From: Pseudomonas mohnii | GTDB lineage: Bacteria; Pseudomonadota; Gammaproteobacteria; Pseudomonadales; Pseudomonadaceae | Direction: 5' to 3' | Length of the DNA stretch: 64,000 nt | Assembly: GCF_900105115.1 (NCBI RefSeq) | Contig: NZ_FNRV01000002.1 | Span: 1 to 64,000, forward strand | In this document: piece after piece, positions 44,423-53,769 of the stretch | Numbering within the stretch: the first letter of the stretch is position 1 | Layout of the letters: every line of letters begins with the position of its first letter | Position numbers and translations under genes: made by a program | Notes under the pieces: model-generated | Database searches by the model: none | Seen by the model: the letters and a program-made list of their open reading frames with translations, nothing else | What the model was told of the DNA's origin: nothing

Positions 44423-44575
44423 TTAACTTGCGGCTAATGCCGCACTGGTGTTCATTTCGAGGCTCTTGAGGTGAACCAACCGCTCGTATTCAACCTTGGC
44501 CGCTCGAAGCTCAACTGCCGCCTTGCTCAGGTCGAGCACGCCGGCGCTCAGCATGGCTTCAATTGCTTGGCTCAA
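44423..44575 (-). CDS. Small protein of unknown function (50 residues)
   Basis: A leftward frame from TTG 44575 reads SQAIEAMLSAGVLDLSKAAV and KVEYERLVHLKSLEMNTSAA. It is predicted as a helical protein, possibly a coiled coil. The TTG overlaps the stop of the upstream small gene (TTGA), suggesting coupled translation. No family was recognised; coding is supported only by frame, overlap and amphipathic pattern. Confidence 0.45.
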   Translation of the reverse strand: MSQAIEAMLSAGVLDLSKAAVELRAAKVEYERLVHLKSLEMNTSAALAAS

Positions 44576-44742
44576 GCGATATCAACCTCAATCTGTCCTG
44601 AAGCCGTATGCGGATTGATCTCACCCGTAGTCTGAACAGAGCCAGCGGCCAAAAGCAGCCGGATGACAATTTCAGAGTTGATGGCTCGACCACATTTGCG
44701 AGCAGCACCGTGAATGTCAGCCTTAGTCACTCCAAACCGCAT
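44572..44742 (-). CDS. Small protein of unknown function (56 residues)
   Basis: A leftward frame from ATG 44742 reads RFGVTKADIHGAARKCGRAI and IVIRLLLAAGSVQTTGEINP. It starts 4 bp after the stop of the larger gene and overlaps the next small gene, so the three form an operon. No domain was recognised. Confidence 0.5.
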   Translation of the reverse strand: MRFGVTKADIHGAARKCGRAINSEIVIRLLLAAGSVQTTGEINPHTASGQIEVDIA

Positions 44743-44745
44743 AAA

Positions 44746-45375
44746 TCAGGCTGACGGTAGATAAGTGCACCAGAGTTTCTTGTCTTGTGCGTTTCTACCC
44801 GGCTTCCAATACACCTCTCCAGAAAGCTCGTTAGGCACCTTGTAGACGATCTTCGTGTTGAGCTTGATGAGAGGATTCAGTGAACGTAAACGGATTCCGT
44901 AGCCTTCGCTCATGATGGATTCCGTAGTGTCGAATTTGAAATCCTTACCGTCCTTGCTGATGAACAAGCTGCCTTCCAGTGGTAGCCGTCCTTCGTTATC
45001 GGTGTTCTTGAAGGTTGCATTCACAGTGAGGAAGCGTGCATCCGGATCTGGCTTCACTGTAGAGAAGCGGTTGCCAGTGTCGATGGATTTGCTGATCGTG
45101 CAATCATTTACCGTGACATCGAAGTAGCCGACCTGCCCATGCATGACTTCCTGTTTGGCTTGCAAACCCTTGAGGTAGCTTGTGGCATACGTGTTGTACG
45201 CATTGGGCGCGGTGCTTCCGATAGCCCCTACACGGCAGTTAATGACGTTGTAGGCATCATTAGGAAACTTGTGGCCCTTGAGAGCCTCGCCTAATGCTGC
45301 ATTGGCAGCATCGAAATCAGCGTCTACCAGGCGGCTAAACGATCCCTGCTGGTGACCAACATCATAGTTTGACAC
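44746..45375 (-). CDS. Hypothetical protein with a DUF4352-like C-terminal domain
   Basis: The frame of 209 codons opens at GTG 45375, but that start lies inside a transposon-end-like repeat, so the first residues (SNYDVGHQQ) are the repeat read as protein. The true start or an original signal peptide may be lost. The C-terminal half (ARFLTVNATFKNTDNEGRLP, GSLFISKDGKDFKFDTTESI, IVYKVPNELSG) looks like the Ig-like DUF4352 fold of exported lipoproteins. Function is unknown. Confidence 0.6.
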   Translation of the reverse strand: MSNYDVGHQQGSFSRLVDADFDAANAALGEALKGHKFPNDAYNVINCRVGAIGSTAPNAYNTYATSYLKGLQAKQEVMHGQVGYFDVTVNDCTISKSIDTGNRFSTVKPDPDARFLTVNATFKNTDNEGRLPLEGSLFISKDGKDFKFDTTESIMSEGYGIRLRSLNPLIKLNTKIVYKVPNELSGEVYWKPGRNAQDKKLWCTYLPSA

Positions 45376-45499
45376 ACGGAAACCAATAAAATCAGTCGTT
45401 TACGGAACCTGCCGCGATGCCATTTTTACAACATAGATTGACACAACGCATAACGATATCCGAATGACGGGATGAGTTTATAACAACATAGTTTGACAC
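45356..45499 (-). repeat. Three spaced inverted copies of the same motif (right array)
   Basis: Read leftward: GTGTCAAACTATGTTGTTAT from 45499, GTGTCAATCTATGTTGTA from 45444 and GTGTCAAACTATGATGTTGG from 45375. The spacings are 55 and 69 bp, wider than the left array. One tight and one spread array in opposite orientation is the layout of Tn7-type ends. Confidence 0.7.
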
Positions 45500-45664
45500 T
45501 ACCCGCGGGAGCCTTTTTAAAGTCGAGATTGCAGCCGAACAAAATAATGTGACACCACCGGCTCAGTGAACTCAGGGGTAAACGGCTTAACGGAGCATGC
45601 CAGCTGAATGAATATTTTGACAAAAATGCCCTTGGGGGCGCGTACCCAATTGTGATGGTTCTAC
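45500..45664. other. Gap, nothing firm recognised
   Basis: About 165 bp between the right array and the antitoxin-like gene. A toxin gene would be expected here, downstream of the antitoxin, but no RES-domain or other toxin frame exists. Confidence 0.4.
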
Positions 45665-46318
45665 TTAGCTGCGGTTAGATCGAAATGACATGCCCTCATT
45701 TACCTCAATCAGCATTTGTTCGACCCGATGTGTGCCGTGAGTTGTAGTGAGCATCGCTGTTGGACTTTTACCCGAAAACCGGGATTTCGGTTTGGAAAGC
45801 CATTGTTTGGCCTTCTCTGCGTCCCCGAAGATCACATCGGCCATGGCGGTAATATGTGCAAAGCGGAACAGGCGATCACTCTCATCCACCGTTAAAAGCT
45901 GATTGCTGACCAATTTTGTTTTGAGCATTTTGAGTGGAATAATTCTGTCGCGTTCTTCCGGACTTATAGTTCCAACGTCGCAAAGCGACTGGATCAGGCT
46001 GGCCGAGAAGCCAGCTACGATAATGTCGTGAATGTCCTGGTCAGAGGCGTTTGAGGGGATATTAAGAGACGCCTCCAGCCGGATGCGGTAGGCATGATAA
46101 GCTTCATCAAGCAGGACTCCAGCAAACACGGGCTGCACTGATGTTGTTCCATGCGTAGGCTTCAGCACTATTGCGCCGTCCGCTACCGTAATCGTCAGAT
46201 CGTCCCCCACACCTACTCCCATTTTGGCAAGCAGTTCTGGGGGTAAATCAACGATGACATCACCGCTACCATCCTCAGTATCCTGGCATTTGACTATCCA
46301 GCGCTCGCTCCCACTCAT
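45665..46318 (-). CDS. AbrB-type/ParS-MbcA fusion antitoxin-like protein
   Basis: The 217-residue protein has an N-terminal AbrB/MazE-like swapped-hairpin domain (DVIVDLPPELLAKMGVGVGD, VADGAIVLKP, about 20-55). The middle is helical. A C-terminal MbcA/ParS/DUF2384 domain follows (DESDRLFRFAHITAMADVIF, GDAEKAKQWLSKP, LTTTHGTHRVEQMLIEVNEG, about 140-210). ParS domains normally sit behind an Xre HTH and neutralise RES toxins. Pairing with an AbrB DNA-binding fold is unusual. No RES toxin is adjacent, so it is an orphan or regulates in trans. Confidence 0.78.
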   Translation of the reverse strand: MSGSERWIVKCQDTEDGSGDVIVDLPPELLAKMGVGVGDDLTITVADGAIVLKPTHGTTSVQPVFAGVLLDEAYHAYRIRLEASLNIPSNASDQDIHDIIVAGFSASLIQSLCDVGTISPEERDRIIPLKMLKTKLVSNQLLTVDESDRLFRFAHITAMADVIFGDAEKAKQWLSKPKSRFSGKSPTAMLTTTHGTHRVEQMLIEVNEGMSFRSNRS

Positions 46319-46727
46319 GATCGTCCGGTTCTCATTTCGTAATTAGAGAAGACGCATCATTATGCTCGCGCGCAGAGCAGATCCAGTCACTGGATAACCG
46401 TGCATAGAGGCCATTCCTGCCGGTTATTGCGACGAGCGGCTGCACTCTCCGGCGCATCGGCAAAGATGTCAGCTAAAAGCTCGACTACACGCCCGCTGTT
46501 TCACGTTCGAGCACCACATCGGACGGAAATGGGTCAACGGCAGCCATTGGTCTGGTCAGAAAGATATTCGCCAAAGGGAAGGAAAAGAAGCCCAACAGAG
46601 ACCGGCCTCAACTTCGTCGCATCTCGACTGCTCGCGACTCAAAACGAGGCGTACATTTTTCTGACCTGCAGATTTAGTGATAATGGTCGGCTCGACAAGC
46701 GCGCCGGCCACTTTCACCACCGCTGTT
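46319..46727. other. Intergenic stretch with a decayed coding remnant
   Basis: A rightward frame from about 46412 to a TGA at 46661 reads PAGYCDERLHSPAHRQR and HARCFTFEHHIGRKWVNGSH. The composition is coding-like, but it has no start and no family that I can name. It is best seen as a fragment. The rest holds the 3' flank of cusF. Confidence 0.35.
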
Positions 46728-47078
46728 TCACTTTTGAATGGACACAATCGTAGCTCTACCACCCTCTATCAGGAAGGAAAAAGATACACGGTCTCCGGCC
46801 GTCAGCCCTGTCAACTTATCTTGCGTTACGGAAAAGACCATGGTCATCGGCGGCCATCGCACGGCAGGCACAGCGCCGTGAGAGATAGTCACCGTATGCT
46901 TCACAGTATCGATAGCCTTGATCGTTCCATCGGCATTCGCGACTGGAGCCTGCTTTGTTTCCTCAGTCATCTGCTTGCTCTCCATACCGTCCATCTTCAT
47001 ACCCGGCATGTCCTCTGCCAGGGCAGAAAAAGACAACGCTACTACGGTGCTGGCAACTGCAATCAGGGTCAGTTTCAT
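46728..47078 (-). CDS. cusF: Periplasmic Cu(I)/Ag(I) metallochaperone CusF-like
   Basis: The 116-residue protein has a signal peptide ([19 protein letters not shown]), a Met-rich stretch (MPGMKMDGM) and the CusF fold with ligands in [18 protein letters not shown]: His, the capping Trp and two Met. It delivers Cu(I) or Ag(I) to the CusB-like adaptor. The start overlaps the pump stop by 4 bp, so it is the last gene of the right cus operon. Confidence 0.94.
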   Translation of the reverse strand: MKLTLIAVASTVVALSFSALAEDMPGMKMDGMESKQMTEETKQAPVANADGTIKAIDTVKHTVTISHGAVPAVRWPPMTMVFSVTQDKLTGLTAGDRVSFSFLIEGGRATIVSIQK

Positions 47079-50000
47079 ACGACACTTCCTTCAGGTTTGA
47101 CGGTTTCAACGGAGAGGTGCCGGCGACGCATCAGGCGATAGGCTGCCGGAATGACAAACAGGGAAAGCAAGGGTGCCGTGACCATGCCGCCTACCATGGG
47201 CGCGGCAATGCGGCTCATCACCTCGCTGCCGGTCCCGCTGCCCAGCAAGATGGGTAACAAGCCGGCAATGATGACGGCCACGGTCATGGCCTTGGGTCGA
47301 ACACGCTGCACGGCGCCTTCACGAATCGCCGCAACCAGACCGAGCTCAGTGCTGTCGCCGAGGTCTTCACGTTCGGCCCAGGCGTTCTTCAGGTAGAGCA
47401 ACATGATCACGCCAAACTCGGCGGAAACACCGGCCAAGGCGATAAAGCCGACCCCGGTGGCGACTGACAGGTTGAACCCCAACAGATAGAGGAACCATGC
47501 CCCGCCCGTGAGAGCGAATGGCAGAGTGGCCATGATCAGCAAGGCCTCATCGAAGCGGGCAAAAGTCAGGTAGAGCAGCACGAAGATGATCAACAGCGTG
47601 GCAGGCACCACCAGTTTGAGTCGTGCGTTGGCCCTTTCGAGAAACTCGAACTGCCCTGAGTAGCTCAGGCTCATGCCGGGCTGCAACTTGACCTGCTCAT
47701 TGACGACCCGTCGTAGATCAGCGACCACCGACGCAATGTCCCTCCCCCGCACATCGATGTACACCCAACCGGAGGGTCGTGCATTCTCGCTCTTGAGCAT
47801 CGGTGGACCGTCCGTGACTTTGACCTTCGCCACTGTGCCGAGGGTGATCTGGCTACCTAGCGGGGTATAGATCGGCAATTGCTCCAAGGCACCGAGCGAG
47901 TCACGCCACTCCCGTGGGTAACGCACGTTGATCGGGAAGCGTGCGAGCCCTTCAATGGTCTCACCGACATTTTCACCGCCGATAGCGCCGGCCACGATGG
48001 ACTGCACATCGGCGATATTCAGCCCGTAGCGGGCGGCGGCTTTGCGGTCGATATCCACATCGATATAGCGACCACCGGTCAGACGCTCGGCCAGAGCCGA
48101 ACTGACGCCGGGCACGTCCTTGGCCACTCGCTCAACCGCCTGAGTCGCGGCATCGATCTCCGTCAGGTTGGTGCCGGCAACTTTCACTCCGATGGGACTC
48201 TTGATCCCCGTAGCCAGCATGTCGATACGGTTACGAATCGGTGGTATCCAGATATTCGTCAGCCCAGGGACTCGTACCACTCGATCCAGTTCTTCCACCA
48301 ACTTTTCCTGGGTCATGCCTGGACGCCATTGCTCGTGCGGCTTGAACTGGATCGTGGTTTCGAACATCTCCAGCGGTGCGGGGTCGGTGGCGGTTTCAGC
48401 GCGCCCCGCCTTACCGAAGACGTGTTCGACTTCAGGCACGGTCTTGATCAGACGGTCAGTCTGTTGCAGCAGTTGTGCCGCTTTCTGCGCTGACAATCCC
48501 GGCAGAGCTGAAGGCATATAGAGCAGGTCGCCCTCGTCCAACGGGGGGAGAAACTCGCCACCCAAGCGAGACATTGGCCATAGCGCACTGACAAAAACCA
48601 ATAGTGCCACCAGCAGCGTGATCTTTGGTCGACGCAAGACTGCGTCCAGGGCTGGCTGATAGATCCGAATCAACCACCGGTTCAACGGGTTCTGATGTTC
48701 ACTGGGAATTCGTCCACGAATCCAGTAGCCCATCAGCACCGGCACCAAGGTCACTGACAATCCCGCCGCTGCGGCCATGGCGTAGGTCTTGGTGAAAGCC
48801 AAAGGACCGAACAGCCGTCCTTCCTGAGCTTCCAGGGTGAACACCGGAATGAAAGACAGAGTGATGATCAACAAACAGAAGAACAGCGCCGGGCCTACCT
48901 CTGCCGCCGCTTCGGTCATTACATGCCAATGACGTTCACCCTTCAGTTCTTCCCCCGGATTGGCCGCGTGCCATGCCTCGATCTTCTTGTGGGCGTTCTC
49001 GATCATCACCACGGCGGCATCGACCATGGCGCCGATGGCGATGGCTATCCCGCCCAAGGACATGATGTTGGCGTTGATGCCCTGGTAGCGCATGACGATG
49101 AAGGCAATCAGCACCCCCACCGGCAGCGAAATGATCGCCACCAGAGATGAGCGCAGGTGCCAGAGGAAGATCCCACACACCAACGCGACAACGATGAACT
49201 CTTCGATGAGCTTGTGGCTGAGGTTTTCCACGGCGCGGTCGATCAGCTTACTGCGGTCGTAGGTGGTGACGATATCCACCCCGGCCGGCAGACTGCTTTT
49301 CAGTTCGTCGAGTTTGGTCTTGACCGCGGCAATGGTCTCGCGAGCATTCTTGCCGCTGCGCAAAATCACCACGCCGCCGACGGTCTCGCCTTCGCCGTCG
49401 AGTTCAGTAATGCCACGCCGCATTTCCGGTCCCAACTGGATCGTGGCGACATCGCCAAGGGTTACTGGCACTCCTCCCGAAGCCAGCTTGAGCGGGATCG
49501 CCCGAAAGTCATTGAGCGTCTTCAGGTAGCCGGAAGCACGCACGATGAACTCGGTCTCTGCCATCTCCAGCACCGCGCCACCGGTTTCCTGGTTGGCCTT
49601 GCCGATGGCTTCGGTCACCTCAGCCTGAGTAATACCGAGGCTGGCCAGTTTGAGCGGATCAAGCTGGACCTGGTACTGCTTGACCATGCCACCCACGGTG
49701 GCTACTTCTGCAACGTTGGGCAGGGTCTTGAGTTCGAACTTGAGGAACCAGTCCTGAAGTGCGCGTAGCTGCGCCAGATCGTGTCCTCCACTGCGATCCA
49801 CCAGTGCGTACTGATAGATCCAGCCCACCCCCGTCGCATCCGGTCCCAACGCCGGCTTGGCGCTGGCCGGCAACCGACTTTGTATTTGGCTCAGATACTC
49901 CAACACCCGCGAGCGCGCCCAGTACAAGTCAGTGCCGTCTTCGAACAGCACGTAAACGAAGCTGTCACCGAAGAAGGAATAGCCACGCACCGTCTTGGCA

Positions 50001-50233
50001 CCCGGCACCGAGAGCATGGTGGTGGCCAACGGATAGGTCACCTGGTTCTCGACAATCTGCGGCGCTTGTCCCGGAAAAGGGGTGCGGATGATCACCTGAA
50101 CATCCGAGAGATCTGGCAGTGCATCGATGGGCGTGCTCTGCACCGACCAAATGCCCCACGCCGTGACAAACAGCGTCGCCAGTAGCACCAGGAATCGGTT
50201 GGCCACTGACCAACGAATCAGGGCAGCGATCAT
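47075..50233 (-). CDS. cusA: RND metal efflux pump, CusA/CzcA family (intact copy)
   Basis: The 1052-residue protein is full length, with 12 membrane segments and two large periplasmic loops. Typical signs are [17 protein letters not shown] (TM1), [20 protein letters not shown] (TM4 with the proton-path Asp) and the C-terminal [20 protein letters not shown]. Heavy-metal RND pumps export Cu+/Ag+ or Zn2+/Co2+/Cd2+. The attached CusF gene and CusF-tailed adaptor favour monovalent Cu/Ag. The start overlaps the adaptor stop. Confidence 0.94.
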   Translation of the reverse strand: MIAALIRWSVANRFLVLLATLFVTAWGIWSVQSTPIDALPDLSDVQVIIRTPFPGQAPQIVENQVTYPLATTMLSVPGAKTVRGYSFFGDSFVYVLFEDGTDLYWARSRVLEYLSQIQSRLPASAKPALGPDATGVGWIYQYALVDRSGGHDLAQLRALQDWFLKFELKTLPNVAEVATVGGMVKQYQVQLDPLKLASLGITQAEVTEAIGKANQETGGAVLEMAETEFIVRASGYLKTLNDFRAIPLKLASGGVPVTLGDVATIQLGPEMRRGITELDGEGETVGGVVILRSGKNARETIAAVKTKLDELKSSLPAGVDIVTTYDRSKLIDRAVENLSHKLIEEFIVVALVCGIFLWHLRSSLVAIISLPVGVLIAFIVMRYQGINANIMSLGGIAIAIGAMVDAAVVMIENAHKKIEAWHAANPGEELKGERHWHVMTEAAAEVGPALFFCLLIITLSFIPVFTLEAQEGRLFGPLAFTKTYAMAAAAGLSVTLVPVLMGYWIRGRIPSEHQNPLNRWLIRIYQPALDAVLRRPKITLLVALLVFVSALWPMSRLGGEFLPPLDEGDLLYMPSALPGLSAQKAAQLLQQTDRLIKTVPEVEHVFGKAGRAETATDPAPLEMFETTIQFKPHEQWRPGMTQEKLVEELDRVVRVPGLTNIWIPPIRNRIDMLATGIKSPIGVKVAGTNLTEIDAATQAVERVAKDVPGVSSALAERLTGGRYIDVDIDRKAAARYGLNIADVQSIVAGAIGGENVGETIEGLARFPINVRYPREWRDSLGALEQLPIYTPLGSQITLGTVAKVKVTDGPPMLKSENARPSGWVYIDVRGRDIASVVADLRRVVNEQVKLQPGMSLSYSGQFEFLERANARLKLVVPATLLIIFVLLYLTFARFDEALLIMATLPFALTGGAWFLYLLGFNLSVATGVGFIALAGVSAEFGVIMLLYLKNAWAEREDLGDSTELGLVAAIREGAVQRVRPKAMTVAVIIAGLLPILLGSGTGSEVMSRIAAPMVGGMVTAPLLSLFVIPAAYRLMRRRHLSVETVKPEGSVV

Positions 50234-51714
50234 GGCTGGCTCCCCGATTTTTCCAGGCGCTCAACACGCAGGCCATCGTCGGTCTGACTCACCGCAACCC
50301 GAACCTTGTCACCCGTTTTGAAGCCCTGCATCAGCGCCGGGTTGGCGAGTGGGAACGTCATCGTCATGCCAGGCATACCCAGCGTTTTGAAAGGACCATG
50401 GGCGAGCGTGACTTCTTTGTCGTTGATCTCAACGATCTGCCCATCCGCTTCATGAAAGCTGGAGGCTGCTGCGCTGGGTGGTGACTCTTCCTCCGAGCTT
50501 GCAACGATGCCCTTAAGACTGGCCTCCGAGTCGAGCAGGAACTGGCCAGAGGTAACCACTTTCTGGCCTTCTTCCAGACCTTTCAATATCGCCGTCTTGC
50601 CATCGCTTTCCTGCCCGAGTTGCACCGCCACGGGACGGTAGCGGCCGGCGTCTGCGGCGAGCATCACCAAGGCACGTCGGCCCGTGCGAATCACCGCTTC
50701 GCTCGGCACCCACAACACACTTTGCTCGGTCGAACGATTCAGGTGTACCTGCGCTGTCAAACCCGGTCTGAGGCGTCCGTCCGGATTGGGTAACTCGACA
50801 CGTACGCGAAGAGTGCGGCTGTCCGGATTGGTCTCGGGCAAAATCGCGCTGACCCTGCCGTTGAGTATTGTCCCTGGGAAAGCTGGCAGGCGCGCTTCGA
50901 CCGCCTGCCCCACGGTGATTGATCCGGCATCCGATTCTGGAACGGCCACGGCTAGCCAGACACTGCTCAAGCCATTGACGCGTGCCAGAGTATCGCCAGT
51001 CGCCACGGTCATTCCCGCACGTACGTTCAATTCTTGCAGTACACCGGCAATGGGGCTGGTCAGCGTCAGGTAGGGCTGAACCTTACCGCCACGCTCTACA
51101 TCGGTAATCAGTGCTGCTGGCATCCCTGTGAGCCGCAGTCGTTGTCGGGCCGCATCCAACAGGGCAGCATCCCCGTTGCGTTTCAGGGCAAGGAACTCTG
51201 TCTGGGCAGCGGCCCACTCAGGCACCAGAACATCCGCCAGCGCCGCGTTGGCTTTGAGTACATCGCCGGGAGCATGGGCATAGACCCGCTCCACAAAGCC
51301 AGGGGTGCGCGCCTGAATCACAGCGACATCACGTTCGTTGAATCCCAACACACCTGTCACGTCGAGGCTGGAATCAAAGATCGCACGGCTGACTGTCGCA
51401 AAACGCAGGCCGAGATTTTGGGTCAGACTTGGATCGATACTGACGGTCGCTCGGTCCCCTGCGCTGCTGGTGTACTGCGGGACCAGTTGCATGTCCATGA
51501 AGGGAGACTTACCCGGCTTATCGAACTTTTGTTGCGGGTACATGGGGTCGTACCAATAAAGTGCTTTGCGTTCGCCCGGTGAATTGAGGCTCTGCTCTTG
51601 TGTGGTATTTGGTAGTCCACTCATACGCTGATGCGCCAACCAGTAACCACCGGCAACACCTAAGGCCAGCGAGATGCCAACCAGCAATGCCCCGTTCCCT
51701 TTTTTAAGGCTCAT
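50230..51714 (-). CDS. cusB: RND periplasmic adaptor CusB-like with fused CusF-like tail
   Basis: The 494-residue protein has an N-terminal membrane anchor ([20 protein letters not shown]), a metal-binding [20 protein letters not shown] near residue 53, barrel-sandwich and beta-barrel domains ([20 protein letters not shown]) and, from about residue 415, an extra CusF-like domain ([29 protein letters not shown]). The tail keeps the Met ligands but lacks the tryptophan. It links pump and outer-membrane channel. It overlaps both neighbours by 4 bp. Confidence 0.93.
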   Translation of the reverse strand: MSLKKGNGALLVGISLALGVAGGYWLAHQRMSGLPNTTQEQSLNSPGERKALYWYDPMYPQQKFDKPGKSPFMDMQLVPQYTSSAGDRATVSIDPSLTQNLGLRFATVSRAIFDSSLDVTGVLGFNERDVAVIQARTPGFVERVYAHAPGDVLKANAALADVLVPEWAAAQTEFLALKRNGDAALLDAARQRLRLTGMPAALITDVERGGKVQPYLTLTSPIAGVLQELNVRAGMTVATGDTLARVNGLSSVWLAVAVPESDAGSITVGQAVEARLPAFPGTILNGRVSAILPETNPDSRTLRVRVELPNPDGRLRPGLTAQVHLNRSTEQSVLWVPSEAVIRTGRRALVMLAADAGRYRPVAVQLGQESDGKTAILKGLEEGQKVVTSGQFLLDSEASLKGIVASSEEESPPSAAASSFHEADGQIVEINDKEVTLAHGPFKTLGMPGMTMTFPLANPALMQGFKTGDKVRVAVSQTDDGLRVERLEKSGSQP

Positions 51715-52967
51715 TGGCTGGACTCCCCATAAGCAAAATACAACCGCGCACTGGTCAGCGCTCGCTGCTCTTCCACGTCGATCTGTTTGAGGCGGGCCTC
51801 GATGAGTTCACGTCGGGCAGCAACAACGGCGTTTAAATCGCCTTTGCCCGAGCGATAACTGGCCATGCTGAGTTCGACCTTTTCCTTGGCCAGCGGCAAC
51901 AGGCTTTCCTGGTTTCGGCGCACGGCACGATTCAGGCGCTCATAGTCGGCCAGTTCGCTCTCTAGTTGCTGAGTGTGCTCGCGTGACAGAGCTTCGCGCT
52001 CGGCCTCAAGCTGACTGAGTTCAGCCTGTTTGGCTGCGATTTTGGGGTTTTGGCGCGAGTCAGGAAACAGCGGCAGCTCCCAGGAAAATTGCACGCTGAC
52101 CATATCGCCAAACTCACGGCCGCGACGCTGATAATCCAGCTCCCAGCTCCAGTCCGACTGCTTCTCCGACACGGCTTCACGAACCTTGGCTTGCGCTTCG
52201 CGGGTCATCGGCGCAAACGCTGCCAACTCGGGGTGGTGTTGCAGTTTATGGGCGTAGCCGGAGGTATCGACGGGCCAATGCGGCAAGCTGCCCACAGGCT
52301 TGTCGTTGGCGGCGGAGCCAATCCAGCGTTTGAGGGCTGCTCGGGCCTGCGCTCTCTGGAGAATCAGATCGTCCTGTTGCTCCGCCAGTTGAGCCGCTTC
52401 TTGCTTAGGCGTCACCGCATCGGCGGGTTGAGCGCGGCCACCGGCAATCTGGGCCCTGACGGTATCGGTCAACAGGCGGTTTTCTTTGTAGAAGTCCTGG
52501 AACAGCGCATCTTTGCGCTCAACCGAGTAGCTATTGATCCAGGCCAACGCCGTGGACTGGCGTACTTTCAGACGTTCGACTCGACGCTCCGCAGCGGCGC
52601 GATCAATGGCCGCATCGGCCACTTCTATGCGCGCTTTGCGCTTGTCGCTGTTGGGCATTTCTTGCCTGACCCCGACCACTTGCATGGTCATGAAGTCCTG
52701 ATCGATGCTCCAGCGATCCGGACCGCCAATGGGGTAGTTCTGCACACCCAACAGTAGCCTGGGGTCAGGTAGTTCACCGGCTGGAATAGCCGCGCTGCTG
52801 GCAGCTTGAATTTTGGCGTCTTGTGCGGTCAGCGACGGTGCATTGTTTTCGGCCAGCCGCAACGCTTCATCGAGTGTCAATGCGGCAGCGAAGCTCGGCA
52901 ATGCCAGTACGCTTGCCGCCAGACCGGCCACGAGGGACCAGCCTGTGCAATAGCACTTGGAGTTCAT
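51711..52967 (-). CDS. cusC: Outer-membrane efflux factor CusC/CzcC-like (TolC family, intact copy)
   Basis: The 418-residue protein has a signal peptide (WSLVAGLAASVLALPSFAAA) and TolC-type helical repeats: LTLDEALRLAENNAPSLTAQ and, in the second half, YRSGKGDLNAVVAARRELIE. The C-terminal [13 protein letters not shown] is what the left copy has lost. It forms the outer-membrane exit duct of the tripartite pump. ATG 52967 is chosen because it matches the left copy and starts the signal peptide. Confidence 0.92.
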   Translation of the reverse strand: MNSKCYCTGWSLVAGLAASVLALPSFAAALTLDEALRLAENNAPSLTAQDAKIQAASSAAIPAGELPDPRLLLGVQNYPIGGPDRWSIDQDFMTMQVVGVRQEMPNSDKRKARIEVADAAIDRAAAERRVERLKVRQSTALAWINSYSVERKDALFQDFYKENRLLTDTVRAQIAGGRAQPADAVTPKQEAAQLAEQQDDLILQRAQARAALKRWIGSAANDKPVGSLPHWPVDTSGYAHKLQHHPELAAFAPMTREAQAKVREAVSEKQSDWSWELDYQRRGREFGDMVSVQFSWELPLFPDSRQNPKIAAKQAELSQLEAEREALSREHTQQLESELADYERLNRAVRRNQESLLPLAKEKVELSMASYRSGKGDLNAVVAARRELIEARLKQIDVEEQRALTSARLYFAYGESSQ

Positions 52968-53066
52968 GTTTACGATTCCTGTGATCATCCACTGCACGCG
53001 TCAAAAGACATGCGCGCAGCTAGTCCATCCCGCTAACGCGGAATGAGGCTCAATGTGGGACAGGAA

Positions 53067-53408
53067 TCAAACGCGAGGCGGTCGCCATACCCCGGACGGG
53101 GTCTGTACGGGTAGGGAATCGCTGAAGAAGTAAAGCACTACGGGGCTGAATACGGTTACAGGAGGCTTGAGGATCGAGACTTGCAGCATGCCGCCTGTCT
53201 TGCATTCCTGGCCCGGCTTACAAGGTTTGCCGTGCTCGGAAGGGCTTTTCATATAGTTGCAGCAGTCCATCCCCATGTCGTCCATTATCGCCATGCCCAT
53301 CGTCTTCATTGGGCACGGTTCTGTCGGTGCCTGAACGCCCGCCATCCCGCTGAGGGGAAGCGCCAAGCTAATCATGAAGACGATGCAAAACCGCAGATAG
53401 CGTTTCAT
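53067..53408 (-). CDS. Small Cys/Met-rich exported protein, first gene of the right cus operon
   Basis: The 113-residue paralog of 39375-39716 has the same signal peptide core and the same Cys/Met motifs (CPMKTMGMAIMDDMGMDCC, HGKPCKPGQECKTGGM). The mid-tail region differs more (VTVFSPVVLYFFSDS). Constancy of the Cys/Met part supports a metal-binding role. The promoter lies 7 bp before the ATG. It could sense or buffer metal in the periplasm. Confidence 0.72.
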   Translation of the reverse strand: MKRYLRFCIVFMISLALPLSGMAGVQAPTEPCPMKTMGMAIMDDMGMDCCNYMKSPSEHGKPCKPGQECKTGGMLQVSILKPPVTVFSPVVLYFFSDSLPVQTPSGVWRPPRV

Positions 53409-53415
53409 GGACTGG

Positions 53416-53444
53416 AGTGTAGACGGTGCAAATGGCCCTTACAA
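53416..53444 (-). promoter_or_regulatory. Sigma-70 promoter of the right cus operon, next to the start codon
   Basis: Read leftward: TTGTAA, 17 bp, TACACT, 7 bp from the ATG at 53408. It is identical in both inverted copies, which argues it is functional. Confidence 0.6.
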
Positions 53445-53708
53445 TTGGATGCAGGGCATAAACGGCCTGCCGAGAGGCCTAAGTCAGGTGATAACACCGG
53501 AGCTGGTTTATAAATCTGAGTCAATTTTTATCTGGCCACATCTCATCTTTTACCTGAGTTTGTGGACAGATTGCAGCCAAAAATAGGCGAATAGGAGACC
53601 TCAAATCAAGTTTTTGAACCCTCTTCTGCCTTCCGAGGATTAGGTGATGTCCATGGAGGACCAAGCTATCCGCACACGAAAGCAGCTTCAAATAACTTCA
53701 TTGGACGC
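53445..53708. other. Gap between the cus operon and the Zn/Cd ATPase
   Basis: This stretch ends the homology between the two cus copies (about 53450). It contains no gene that I can support. Confidence 0.4.
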
Positions 53709-53739
53709 TTGACCCTGTAGTAGGTACAGGCTGTTGAAT
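53709..53739 (+). promoter_or_regulatory. MerR-type (CadR/ZntR/PbrR-like) promoter of the Zn/Cd ATPase gene
   Basis: -35 TTGACC, a 19-bp spacer with the dyad CTGTAGTAGGTACAG, and -10 TTGAAT. The stretched spacer and CTGTA...TACAG dyad match promoters controlled by ZntR/CadR/PbrR-type MerR sensors. No such regulator gene is in the window. Confidence 0.8.
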
Positions 53740-53769
53740 GGTGAAATTATCCCAAGCGGTAGAAGCACC

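Larger units (their letters stand above)
44306..45499. mobile_element. Possible 1.2-kb non-autonomous Tn7-like element
   Basis: The segment is bounded by outward-facing arrays of one motif and holds three small leftward genes but no transposase. An orphan tnsA lies next to it. No 5-bp target duplication is evident at any simple choice of ends. The call is inference from symmetry. Confidence 0.5.
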
